17,962 nucleotides of DNA from AP-15 sp035509615 (lineage in GTDB: Bacteria > Pseudomonadota > Alphaproteobacteria > ATCC43930 > CGMCC-115725): contig DATJLK010000159.1 in assembly GCA_035509615.1 (NCBI GenBank), positions 1-17,962 of the forward strand. The letters run 5' to 3'. The notes beneath the pieces were generated by a model. That model was not told where the DNA came from, did no database searches, and was given only the letters and a program-made list of their open reading frames with translations. Below are positions 6,991 through 13,293 of this stretch, piece by piece; the first letter of the stretch is position 1; each line of letters begins with the position of its first letter. A program made the translations under genes and the position numbers.

Positions 6991-7304
6991 TGGCGTATCG
7001 GTCTGCCGCGATTGCTCTCGGCTGGCTCTTCTTGGCCTGCGCCGTTGCCGGCACAGCCCGCGCCGACGCCAATGCGGGGGCGCAGGTGGCCCGGCAATGG
7101 TGCAGCAGCTGCCATCTCGTCGCCGCCGGCCAGACCGGCACCGTGCCGCAAGGCCCGCCGAGCTTTACGGCGGTGGCAAAGAGCGGGGTCTCGGCGGACC
7201 AGCTGCGGGCTTTCCTGTCGCACCCGCATGGCGCGATGCCGGACCTGGCGCTGACCCGCGTCGAGATCGACAACCTGATCCACTATATCGAAAGCCTGCG
7301 CTGA
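6990..7304 (+). CDS. Small class I cytochrome c
   Basis: A 104-aa periplasmic electron carrier. The signal peptide is MAYRSAAIALGWLFLACAVA ending GTARADA. The haem-binding motif is CSSCH (Cys38, Cys41, His42), preceded by GAQVARQWCSSCH as in small monohaem cytochromes; the likely axial methionine is Met83 in HGAMPDLALTR, and the last helix is VEIDNLIHYIESL. The length fits a c-type cytochrome of the c5/c551-like group. ATG 6990 overlaps the stop of the 108-aa gene (TGATG). It may pass electrons to a terminal oxidase or a reductase; the partner is not in the window. Confidence 0.9.
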   Translation: MAYRSAAIALGWLFLACAVAGTARADANAGAQVARQWCSSCHLVAAGQTGTVPQGPPSFTAVAKSGVSADQLRAFLSHPHGAMPDLALTRVEIDNLIHYIESLR

Positions 7305-7392
7305 GGGCCGCGCAGTCCGCTGTTCCTGGTTCGGTTTCGATCCTCCTGGGCGAGGGTCATCATGGCTTCGCAACCGACCGAGTCATCGTCGG

Positions 7393-7406
7393 TTGATCTG
7401 CATCAA
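7393..7406 (+). promoter_or_regulatory. FixK/FNR-type box upstream of the cyd remnant and cydX
   Basis: TTGATCTGCATCAA is a perfect TTGAT-N4-ATCAA palindrome. A class II start would fall near 7441, which is after the ATG of the cydB-like remnant (7436) and about 100 nt before cydX. I see no gene in 7305-7392. Confidence 0.75.
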
Positions 7407-7435
7407 CGCGGTCCGCGGCCGGTGCTGGCAGACGA

Positions 7436-7525
7436 ATGTGGGATGCCTACACCGCCTTTGTCTACCGGGTGCTGCGCGGCAAGGTCACGGCCGCCGATAT
7501 CGACGCCGATCCGATGAGCTACTGA
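7436..7525 (+). pseudogene. Probable 3' remnant of cydB (cytochrome bd oxidase subunit II)
   Basis: A 29-codon stretch that includes DAYTAFVYRVLRGKVTAADI and ends DADPMSY. The Y-T-A-x-x-Y-R-V-x-R-G-K-V pattern matches the end of CydB/CioB proteins, right after their last membrane helix, as I know the family. In many proteobacteria cydB is followed at once by cydX, and here cydX starts 16 bp later. Upstream in the same frame there is no membrane-helix sequence; stops appear by 7394-7396. So cydA and nearly all of cydB appear to be missing, with the promoter box 30 bp before the remnant. An independent 29-aa gene is the alternative, but the predicted start site falls after its ATG. Confidence 0.55.
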
Positions 7526-7541
7526 ACGGAGGAGTCTGGCG

Positions 7542-7688
7542 ATGTGGTACTTCAGCTGGGTATTGGGGTTGGGGCTCGCCTGCACCTTCGCGATTCTCAA
7601 TGCGATGTGGCTCGAGGTCCGGGAAGAGGCTCCGGTTGCGAACGATCCCCGGGCTATCCGCCCGGCCGGCAAGAGAGAACAACGATGA
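7542..7688 (+). CDS. cydX: Cytochrome bd oxidase small subunit CydX/CbdX family
   Basis: A 48-aa single-span membrane protein, MWYFSWVLGLGLACTFAILN then AMWLEVREEA, the typical CydX (YbgT) pattern: Trp-Tyr near the start, one hydrophobic helix (about 4-24) and an N-A-x-W-x-E ending. CydX stabilises the haem b595/d site of the CydAB quinol oxidase. The C-terminal tail (to residue 48) is longer than in E. coli (37 aa). It has GGAGG 10 nt upstream of ATG 7542. Its partner genes cydA and cydB are not in front of it: only a CydB-like tail remains. It may serve another CydAB copy elsewhere, or be a leftover. Its TGA overlaps the next ATG (7685-7688). Confidence 0.85.
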   Translation: MWYFSWVLGLGLACTFAILNAMWLEVREEAPVANDPRAIRPAGKREQR

Positions 7689-8119
7689 ATATTCTCGCGC
7701 CCGCGGGCGGGACGCATCGTATCGCGCAGATCGGCGAACCCGTGCGGTTCTTGCGGGATGATCCCGAAGCCGCGCGCAACTCGCGAGGCCAGGCGAAAAA
7801 CACGGGCCGGAAAATGGGCAAGCGGCCGTCCAACGGATGGCACGCCCAGATCCAAAAACGGGCCTATGCGCTGTGGGAACGGGAAGGGAGACCCGATGGG
7901 CGCGATGTTGCTCACTGGCTGCATGCAGAAGCCGAAATCGAAGGCGCACGCTTTGCGGATTGGCCCGAGCACATCGTCTGCCTGCCGGCGGCGGAGGGCG
8001 AGGCGCGGCACCGCCGGATCCAGGAACGTGCATACGCACTTTGGGAGCAGGAAGGCAGACCGGAGAGTCGCCAGCTCGATCACTGGCTGCGAGCGCAAAC
8101 CGAAGACGGTGCATTTTGA
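7685..8119 (+). CDS. Tandem DUF2934 domain protein
   Basis: A 144-aa soluble protein with two copies of the DUF2934 motif: IQKRAYALWEREGRPDGRDV followed by HWLHAEAE (about 55-85), and IQERAYALWEQEGRPESRQL followed by HWLRAQTE (about 112-140). DUF2934 is a short helical domain of unknown function. The linker (86-110) contains the sequence DWPEHIVCLPAA. The start ATG 7685 overlaps the cydX stop by 4 bp, so its translation is coupled to cydX; DUF2934 genes do occur next to low-oxygen genes in rhizobia. The first 50 residues are basic and Gly/Arg-rich and look disordered. The two repeats share an almost identical core, which points to an internal duplication. Confidence 0.85.
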   Translation: MNILAPAGGTHRIAQIGEPVRFLRDDPEAARNSRGQAKNTGRKMGKRPSNGWHAQIQKRAYALWEREGRPDGRDVAHWLHAEAEIEGARFADWPEHIVCLPAAEGEARHRRIQERAYALWEQEGRPESRQLDHWLRAQTEDGAF

Positions 8120-8164
8120 GACCGGGCCCGGCGCGGCTTCTCGGCACCTCTTGAGGTAAAGGTG

Positions 8165-8473
8165 ATGACGCGGAGCATGCCGATGTCCCGGGTGAAGAAA
8201 TTTTTCCTGCCGGTTGCACTGTTTCTTGCCGTCGGGCCGGCACAAGCGCGGTTATTGGGACCGCTTCGGGAAACCAAGTTAACCTTGACGCGCGCCGATC
8301 TCCATACGATCGAGACGACGCTGGTTCAGAAAATCCGCGGCAAGCCTGCCGGGACCAAGGCCAATTGGAGCGATCCGGCGAGCGGCAATTCGGGCACGAT
8401 CACTCTGCTGAAGATCTCGGAACTCGACGGGCAGCGCTGCGAGGAAATCCTCTACCGGAAACCGCTCCAGTGA
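8165..8473 (+). CDS. Short secreted protein similar to RT0821/Lpp0805 surface antigens, probably truncated
   Basis: A 102-aa protein with a signal peptide (RVKKFFLPVALFLAVGPAQA, cleavage after AQA) and the segment ANWSDPASGNSGTITLLKIS then GQRCEEILYRKPLQ. The W-S-x-P-x-[ST]-G-N-S-G-T-[IV]-T motif followed by a Cys is typical of the 17-kDa surface-antigen-like (RT0821/Lpp0805) family. Members I recall go on for about 30 residues to a D-G-x-W-K-I ending; here the frame stops at 8471-8473. The following sequence in the other two frames contains vaguely fitting pieces (LVLDFRDG, GWPIAIA), so a frameshift is possible but unproven. The start ATG 8165 follows GAGG at about 9 nt; GTG 8162 is an alternative. 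It runs head-on towards the FixJ-like gene. Confidence 0.7.
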   Translation: MTRSMPMSRVKKFFLPVALFLAVGPAQARLLGPLRETKLTLTRADLHTIETTLVQKIRGKPAGTKANWSDPASGNSGTITLLKISELDGQRCEEILYRKPLQ

Positions 8474-8535
8474 ACGTCGAGCGCGGCGCTTCGGCGCAAC
8501 GCATTGTCGATCTTGTCCTTGATTTCCGGGATGGC

Positions 8536-9171
8536 CTATCGCGATTGCGACGGCAGGCCGGCGGCGAGCGCCAGCCGGATCAACTCGGACAGGCTCTTCG
8601 CCTGCAGCTTCCGCATGATATGCCCGCGATGGACCTCGACGGTCCGCGTGCTGATCGCGAGGTCATAGGCGATCGATTTGTTCGGCAGGCCAGCGACCAG
8701 CCCCTCCAGCACCTGGCATTCGCGCCCGGTGAGGACTGCCAGGCGGGCGGTGGCCTCGGCGGCACCGGCGCCGCCGTGGGGATCGCTCGCCCGCGGCTCG
8801 GCAAGCCGTGCCAGGCCGGCCTCGATGCTGCTGAGGACAGCCTCGATCGCATACGGCTTTTCGATGAAATCGACGGCCCCCTCCTTCATCGCCCGCACCG
8901 CAAGCGGGATATCGCCGTATCCGGTAACGACGATGGTCTCGAATGGTAGCGCTTGCTCGTTCAGCCGGTGCAGCAGGTCGAGCCCGGTCATGCCGGGCAT
9001 GCGCAGGTCGGCGATCAGGACGCCGGCCGCCAGCGAGGGAGCGGAGGCGAGGAATTCCTCCGCCGAGGCGAAGCTCGAAACTGCGTAGGGATGCGCTGCC
9101 AGAACCGCCGCGAGCGACTGGCGGATGGCGTCGTCGTCGTCGACGATATAGACATGCGCAGCGGCCGGCAT
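8536..9171 (-). CDS. FixJ-like two-component response regulator
   Basis: A 211-aa transcription regulator with an N-terminal receiver domain (1-120): VYIVDDDDAIRQSLAAVL, phosphoacceptor Asp55 in VLIADLRMPGMTG, Thr83 in VVTGYGDIPLAVRAMKEGA and Lys105 in DFIEKPY. The C-terminal LuxR/NarL helix-turn-helix (about 142-205) has LTGREC.VLEGLVAGLPNK.IAYDLAIS, RTVEVHRGHIMRKL. This follows FixJ closely. FixJ relays low-oxygen signals from the haem kinase FixL to the fixK promoter. It is the last gene of the regulator operon that starts at 10787, 60 bp after the 77-aa gene. No kinase is adjacent; the FixL-like fragment lies at the far right end. It might instead belong to a FixJ-related stress regulator, so I leave the symbol empty. 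Confidence 0.9.
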   Translation of the reverse strand: MPAAAHVYIVDDDDAIRQSLAAVLAAHPYAVSSFASAEEFLASAPSLAAGVLIADLRMPGMTGLDLLHRLNEQALPFETIVVTGYGDIPLAVRAMKEGAVDFIEKPYAIEAVLSSIEAGLARLAEPRASDPHGGAGAAEATARLAVLTGRECQVLEGLVAGLPNKSIAYDLAISTRTVEVHRGHIMRKLQAKSLSELIRLALAAGLPSQSR

Positions 9172-9179
9172 CTGAGGCT

Positions 9180-9212
9180 CTCGGCGAAGCCCGGAGTTGG
9201 GTTCTCGCCGAG
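9180..9212. repeat. Inverted repeat in the leader of the FixJ-like gene
   Basis: CTCGGCGA (9180-9187) pairs with TCGCCGAG (9205-9212) around 17 nt, between the 77-aa gene and the FixJ-like ATG. It may be a weak mRNA hairpin that adjusts expression of the last gene; no T-run follows. Confidence 0.3.
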
Positions 9213-9231
9213 ACTATAGATCGGCTCATTT

Positions 9232-9465
9232 CTAAGGGCATCGTTCTCGATGCGGCGCCCGCGCATCGCGGGCGATCGACGCGGCCTCGGCTTCGAGGAT
9301 GCCAGCTTGTTCCAGGTGGCAAGCTCGAAGGTGGGGATTTCCGGTCTTCTCGGCAAATTCGCGGTGCCAAGCCGCCAGCTGCCGCAGCTTGGCCAATCGG
9401 GTGCTCGATGCGGAAGCGGGCCGGCGCCATCGCGCGAGCAGGTCCGCGACAAATGGATAAGGCAT
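9232..9465 (-). CDS. Small conserved alphaproteobacterial protein, 77 aa
   Basis: The core RLAKLRQLAAWHREFAEKTG, NPHLRACHLEQAGILEAEA is a helical pair of a kind I have seen in short rhizobial proteins of unknown function (A-x-W-H-R-x-[FY]-A-E-x-[AT]-G-N-P). The protein is soluble with no signal peptide. ATG 9465 lies 9 bp after the stop of the 200-aa gene, and GAGGG (overlapping that stop) is an adequate ribosome binding site, so the gene is real and in the operon. It sits between the FixK-like and FixJ-like regulators; it could be an accessory or anti-regulator protein, but this is conjecture. Confidence 0.7.
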   Translation of the reverse strand: MPYPFVADLLARWRRPASASSTRLAKLRQLAAWHREFAEKTGNPHLRACHLEQAGILEAEAASIARDARAPHRERCP

Positions 9466-9474
9466 GGTCCGCCC

Positions 9475-10077
9475 TCAGGAGGAGAGATCGCCCGCGACCG
9501 GCAGATGCGTCGCCACCGCTTCGCTCGGCCCCAGCTGCGGCGGCGCGAAGCCTGCCGGGATCGGCCCGTCCGCACGATCTGTTGTAACGGCCGACGGCGG
9601 CGGGGCGACGAGCTGCTCCCACAATTGGCGGATGCTGCGGCAGGTCGCGTCGTGAACATAAACGTGACCCTGCTGGTCGAAGGCAAACAGCGTCGCCGCA
9701 GGATCGTGGCGGATCGCCCGGAAGGCCTGGTCGATTGCACCGAAATACTGGCCGAGGCGTTCGATGCCGCCGAGCCGTGTATGACGCAGCAGATCGCCGA
9801 CGGCAACCGCATGGAGCGGTGCCATCCCGGGCATGTCCGGCGGCTCGCGGCCCAGCTCGAAGAACACCTGCGACAAGAGGAAATTGCCTTTGATCAGCTC
9901 GAAGAGCTGTGCCGCCTCGCCCGGCGTGCAGGCGGCGAGTGCCGCCGCGTGAAGCGGGGGGTCGCGCGTCGGCACCGCGATGCCGGCGAGGCTGGAGGCG
10001 ATTTCGTGCTCGACCCAGCGCCGCACCTCTGGCGGGGCCGACCTGATCTGCTCAGCGGAAAAGGTGAAACCGGTCAT
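9475..10077 (-). CDS. Conserved protein of unknown function, 200 aa, between two regulators
   Basis: Begins MTGFTFSAEQIRSAPPEVRR and WVEHEIASSL; I have seen similar starts in Bradyrhizobium proteins of unknown function. A helical N-terminal part (1-75), a central part with LGQYFGAIDQAFRAI, then strands FAFDQQGHVYVHDATCRSI and a helix RQLWEQLVA; the last 40 residues are Pro/Ala-rich and probably disordered. Cys50 and Cys146 are the only cysteines. There is no signal peptide or membrane helix. ATG 10077 is 11 bp downstream of the FixK-like gene stop, and the sequence GAGGAGACGGCC lies in front, so both are co-transcribed. The position inside a regulator operon suggests a modulatory role; there is no evidence for a specific one. 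Confidence 0.75.
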   Translation of the reverse strand: MTGFTFSAEQIRSAPPEVRRWVEHEIASSLAGIAVPTRDPPLHAAALAACTPGEAAQLFELIKGNFLLSQVFFELGREPPDMPGMAPLHAVAVGDLLRHTRLGGIERLGQYFGAIDQAFRAIRHDPAATLFAFDQQGHVYVHDATCRSIRQLWEQLVAPPPSAVTTDRADGPIPAGFAPPQLGPSEAVATHLPVAGDLSS

Positions 10078-10088
10078 AGGCCGTCTCC

Positions 10089-10787
10089 TCAATCCTCGGC
10101 GATCGCGGCAAGAGCCCGGCGATCGACAAGCTCGATGCGGTGGGCTGTGGGTGCTGCGATCAGGCGGCGCCGCTTGAAGTCGGAGAGGACGCGGCAGACG
10201 GTCTCGACTGTCAGGCCCAGATGATCGGCAATGTCGGAGCGCGACATCGGCAGATCGAGCTGGCGGGTGTCGCCGCGCTCGGCGAGCGCGAGCAGAAAGG
10301 CCGCAACCCGCTCGCAGGCCGTCATGCGGCCGAGCAGCAACAGCCGGTGCTGGGCCGCATCTAGGCTTTTCAGCATCTCGTCGCGCAGATGGCGGGCGAG
10401 CACCGGGTTCTCCTCGATCAACCGTTCGGTGGCGGCAAACGGCAGGCGCAGGACCGTCACCTCGTTCACCGCCTCGGCCGAGAAGCCGCGCTCCGCGGCG
10501 CGCTCGAAGCCGAACGAGTCGCCGGCGAAACAGAATTCGGCGACGTGCCGCCGGCCGTCGGCGAGCAGCTTCGAGATGCGCACGATTCCGGAGACGACCT
10601 TGAACCACGCGGCGCCCGGCTCGCCCTCGGCGTAGATTTCCTGGTCGCGCGCAAACCGCATCCGAGCGCCGATCCGCTCGAGCGCGATCAGCGCATCGAG
10701 CTGACCCGATCGTGCGATCTCGGAGCCGGCGTGAGGCCAGCCGCCCGAAACCGTCGCGTGAGGTAGAACCGCCGGCTGCCTGTACAT
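10089..10787 (-). CDS. CRP/FNR family regulator, FixK-like (no Fe-S cysteines)
   Basis: A 232-aa transcription factor. The cyclic-nucleotide-like sensor fold is at about 30-130 (EIYAEGEPGAAWFKVVSGIV, VAEFCFAGDSFGFE), followed by the long dimer helix and the winged helix-turn-helix (about 155-215): LPMSRSDIADHLGLTVETVC then RVLSDFKRRRLI. The N-terminus has no FNR-type cysteine cluster; the only cysteines are 86, 158 and 198, so direct oxygen sensing by a 4Fe-4S cluster is unlikely, as in FixK. In the recognition helix, Glu195 and Arg199 match the DNA-contacting E..SR motif of FNR, but the Ser is Cys198. It is a good candidate for the protein binding the TTGAT-N4-ATCAA boxes here. Start ATG has AGGAGG 5-6 nt upstream. 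First gene of the operon. Confidence 0.9.
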   Translation of the reverse strand: MYRQPAVLPHATVSGGWPHAGSEIARSGQLDALIALERIGARMRFARDQEIYAEGEPGAAWFKVVSGIVRISKLLADGRRHVAEFCFAGDSFGFERAAERGFSAEAVNEVTVLRLPFAATERLIEENPVLARHLRDEMLKSLDAAQHRLLLLGRMTACERVAAFLLALAERGDTRQLDLPMSRSDIADHLGLTVETVCRVLSDFKRRRLIAAPTAHRIELVDRRALAAIAED

Positions 10788-10852
10788 CCTGTCCTCCTCG
10801 ATTGGATAAGCGGCAGAATGGAGGGTCGACGGAACTGCCGAAATTGGGATTG

Positions 10853-10878
10853 TTACTTACGCAGTCTTGCGTAAGTAA
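10853..10878. promoter_or_regulatory. Perfect 26-bp palindrome upstream of the FixK-like gene
   Basis: TTACTTACGCA (10853-10863) and TGCGTAAGTAA (10868-10878) are exact inverted repeats separated by 4 bp. It lies 66-91 bp before the start of the FixK-like gene and 19 bp after the stop codon of the ATPase. It is AT-richer than its surroundings and has no T-tail, so it looks more like an operator (TetR/MarR-like symmetry) than a terminator, although it could serve as both. Confidence 0.55.
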
Positions 10879-10896
10879 AACTACGTAGCCGGCCCT

Positions 10897-13269
10897 TCAG
10901 TCGATCGGCAGGAGGGACAGCACGCCGACTTTGACGACGTCCTCCAGCATCATGAAGGCAAGCGTCGTGACGACGAACAGGCCGACGACCGCCGGCGACA
11001 GCGGCGCCATCAATATGCCGGCGATCGCCAGCGTCGCGATGACGACGAGGTCGGCGCAGGACGTGAACAGCATCACCGCGGCCGGCCGGGTGGTCCAGAA
11101 ATGGTCTGGTTCACGGAGGACATAGACGGTCGCCTGACCGGCGAAAACAATGAGCACCAGGGTCAGGGTCCGCAGCTGATCCGGATCCAACCTGAGAATG
11201 AACCATCCGGCGGCGAGCACGCCGACGTAATAGCCGAATTTGACGAGGCCGAGAGGGATGGCGACGAGGGTGAGGTTGCGGATGCGCCAGGTATTGGGGT
11301 GCGGCGAGGACCGCACCCGGTCGGCGGCGCGCGACATCGATACGAAATCGCCGGCCAGCATCGCGATCGCCTGCAGCAGCGGCGTCAGCACGGCATGGCC
11401 GGTCATCACCAGCCCGGCGCCGAGGACGACGAGCGTCGCCGATTTGTTGACGAGAATGCTCAAAATGTAGGTCATCACGCGCCGGAAGGCGGATCGCCCT
11501 TCCTCGATGGAGGTGACGATACCGCCGAGGCCGGGCTCGGTCAGGACGATGCCGGCCGCCGCCTTGGCGACATCGGTCGCGGTCGAGACCGCGATCCCCA
11601 TTTGCGCCTGCCGCAATGCCGGTGCGTCATTGGCGCCGTCGCCGCACATGCCGACGGCATGGCCCTGCTTCTGGAATGCCTTGACAAGACGGAATTTGTC
11701 TTCCGGGAAGACGCCGGCATAGACCGCGAAATCGTCCGGACCGACGGTTTCGGGTATGGCACCGGGCGGACAGACCGGCCCGTCGAGGCCGAGAGCGCGG
11801 GCGACGGTCGCCGCGGTGGCGGCGGCGTCGCCGGTGATGATGACAGTGCCGATGCCGAGGGATTTGAGCTCGGCGAGAAGGCCCTGAGAATCGGGTCTGA
11901 CCGGGTCGCCGAAGGCGATGAGGCCGACAAATGCGACCCTGCCCGGGGGTCCGCACGCGACCGCAATGACACGGTAGCCGGCGGCGGTCAACGATGCGAC
12001 CTTGTCGGTGATCTCGCGCGTCATCGGCGCCAGGGCGGCGACCGCCGCCGGCGCCCCCTTGACCACGCGGATCTCGTCTCCGTGCCGGTCGACCGCAACC
12101 GCCTCGGCCAGTTTGGCGGCCGGGTCGAACGGCGTGAAGCGCACGACGCGGAGCGGTTCTTGCGGAGCGCCGGAGCGGTCGGCCATTGCTTGGACGACGG
12201 TATCGATCTGGTCACGCCCGTCGGACGAACTGGCGATTGCGGCAATCGCGATGACATCGGCTTCGCGATAGCCCTCCTTGACCGGGAGGACGGCGCTGAC
12301 GGCGAGCTCGTTCGCGGTCAGGGTGCCGGTCTTGTCTGCGCATAGCACATCGATCATCGCCGCTTCGTGCAATGCCGAGAGCCGGGTCAGGAGCACACCC
12401 TTGAGCGCCAGCGTCTTGGCCCCCAACGTCGCGGCGAGGGTGAAGGTCGCGGGCAATGCCACCGGCACCGCCGACAACAGGGCCGTCAGCACAAGAGAGA
12501 TGATCCGGCCGGTCCCCAATGCGATCACGTAGGCATAGGCGATAATCCCGACGATGATCGCGAAATTGACGATCGTCAGGTTGCGCACGACGCCGAAGAC
12601 GGCCCGCTGTTCGCTGCTCTCAACATGCGCCACCCGCACCAGTTCGGCGGCCCGGCCGAAATAGGTCCGGATTCCGGTAGCCACAACCTCGGCGGTGGCC
12701 TCGCCGCGGCGCACGAGCGCCCCGGCATAGGCGGTGCTTCCCGGCCCGCTCTCGGCCGGGATCGATTCGCCGGTCAGCATCGACTGGTCGAGCAATACCG
12801 TGCCGGCGGCGATGCGCAGATCGGCGGGAACGACGCTTCCGAGCGAAAGCTGAACAATGTCGCCCGGAACCAAGTCGGCGGCCGGCGCCTCGACCCAGGC
12901 GCCGTCGCGGCGGACGCGCGCCTTCAGCGCGAGCCGCTGCTTCAACAGCGCCAGCGCGGCGTCGGCGCGGTTTTCCTGAAATACGCCGAGGCCGACATTG
13001 AGGAGCAGCAGCACCGCGATCATCAGTGCCCCAAAGCGCTCGCCGACTGCGAACTGCAGGACAATCGTCGCTTCGAGCATCCACGGCACCGGCGACCAGA
13101 AATGGCGCGCCATCCGCGCCAGCGGATGAAGCCTCTCCTCGGCGACCGCGTTGGGGCCGTATTCCAGCAGCCGATGTGCCGCCTCGACCGAAGATAAGCC
13201 GGTCGAAATCTCGGGGGCGCGGGCGGCCGGCTCGGTCAGCGAAACGGCCGTTGAACCGGAGGGGTCCAT
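10897..13269 (-). CDS. P-type H+-ATPase (P3A, plasma-membrane type)
   Basis: A 790-aa membrane pump that would use ATP to export protons. In order: cation-transporter N-terminal domain (LSSVEAAHRLLEYGPNAVAE), first helices (60-100), actuator loop with DQSMLTGESIPAE (TGES 166-169), helices 230-275 with SAVPVALPATFTLAATLGAK, the phosphorylation site CADKTGTLTANE (Asp312), FDPAAK (381-386), KGAPA (404-408), DPVRPD (455-460) and the hinge GDGANDAPAL (543-548), then C-terminal helices. P3A ATPases have few C-terminal extras, and the protein is near the usual length of 800-850. The loop PVALP in helix 4 differs slightly from the usual P-I-A-L/M-P. It is the last gene of the gap-pgk-CBS-BON operon, 24 bp after CBS-BON, with AGAGG 8 nt before its ATG. 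Low-oxygen expression suggests a part in pH or proton-gradient maintenance. Confidence 0.93.
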   Translation of the reverse strand: MDPSGSTAVSLTEPAARAPEISTGLSSVEAAHRLLEYGPNAVAEERLHPLARMARHFWSPVPWMLEATIVLQFAVGERFGALMIAVLLLLNVGLGVFQENRADAALALLKQRLALKARVRRDGAWVEAPAADLVPGDIVQLSLGSVVPADLRIAAGTVLLDQSMLTGESIPAESGPGSTAYAGALVRRGEATAEVVATGIRTYFGRAAELVRVAHVESSEQRAVFGVVRNLTIVNFAIIVGIIAYAYVIALGTGRIISLVLTALLSAVPVALPATFTLAATLGAKTLALKGVLLTRLSALHEAAMIDVLCADKTGTLTANELAVSAVLPVKEGYREADVIAIAAIASSSDGRDQIDTVVQAMADRSGAPQEPLRVVRFTPFDPAAKLAEAVAVDRHGDEIRVVKGAPAAVAALAPMTREITDKVASLTAAGYRVIAVACGPPGRVAFVGLIAFGDPVRPDSQGLLAELKSLGIGTVIITGDAAATAATVARALGLDGPVCPPGAIPETVGPDDFAVYAGVFPEDKFRLVKAFQKQGHAVGMCGDGANDAPALRQAQMGIAVSTATDVAKAAAGIVLTEPGLGGIVTSIEEGRSAFRRVMTYILSILVNKSATLVVLGAGLVMTGHAVLTPLLQAIAMLAGDFVSMSRAADRVRSSPHPNTWRIRNLTLVAIPLGLVKFGYYVGVLAAGWFILRLDPDQLRTLTLVLIVFAGQATVYVLREPDHFWTTRPAAVMLFTSCADLVVIATLAIAGILMAPLSPAVVGLFVVTTLAFMMLEDVVKVGVLSLLPID

Positions 13270-13293
13270 GCCGGAACCTCTGAGCGGAACGTT

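Noticed and set aside
7544..7684. GTG-initiated extension of the DUF2934 protein upstream to 7544
   Set aside because: This frame is a shifted reading of cydX; ATG 7685 with a 4-bp overlap is a better start.
11101..12345. Long plus-strand open frame (414 codons) opposite the H+-ATPase gene
   Set aside because: It is antisense to conserved ATPase motifs (DKTGT, GDGAND) and is Arg/Gly/Asp-rich without any recognisable domain, typical of shadow frames in GC-rich DNA.
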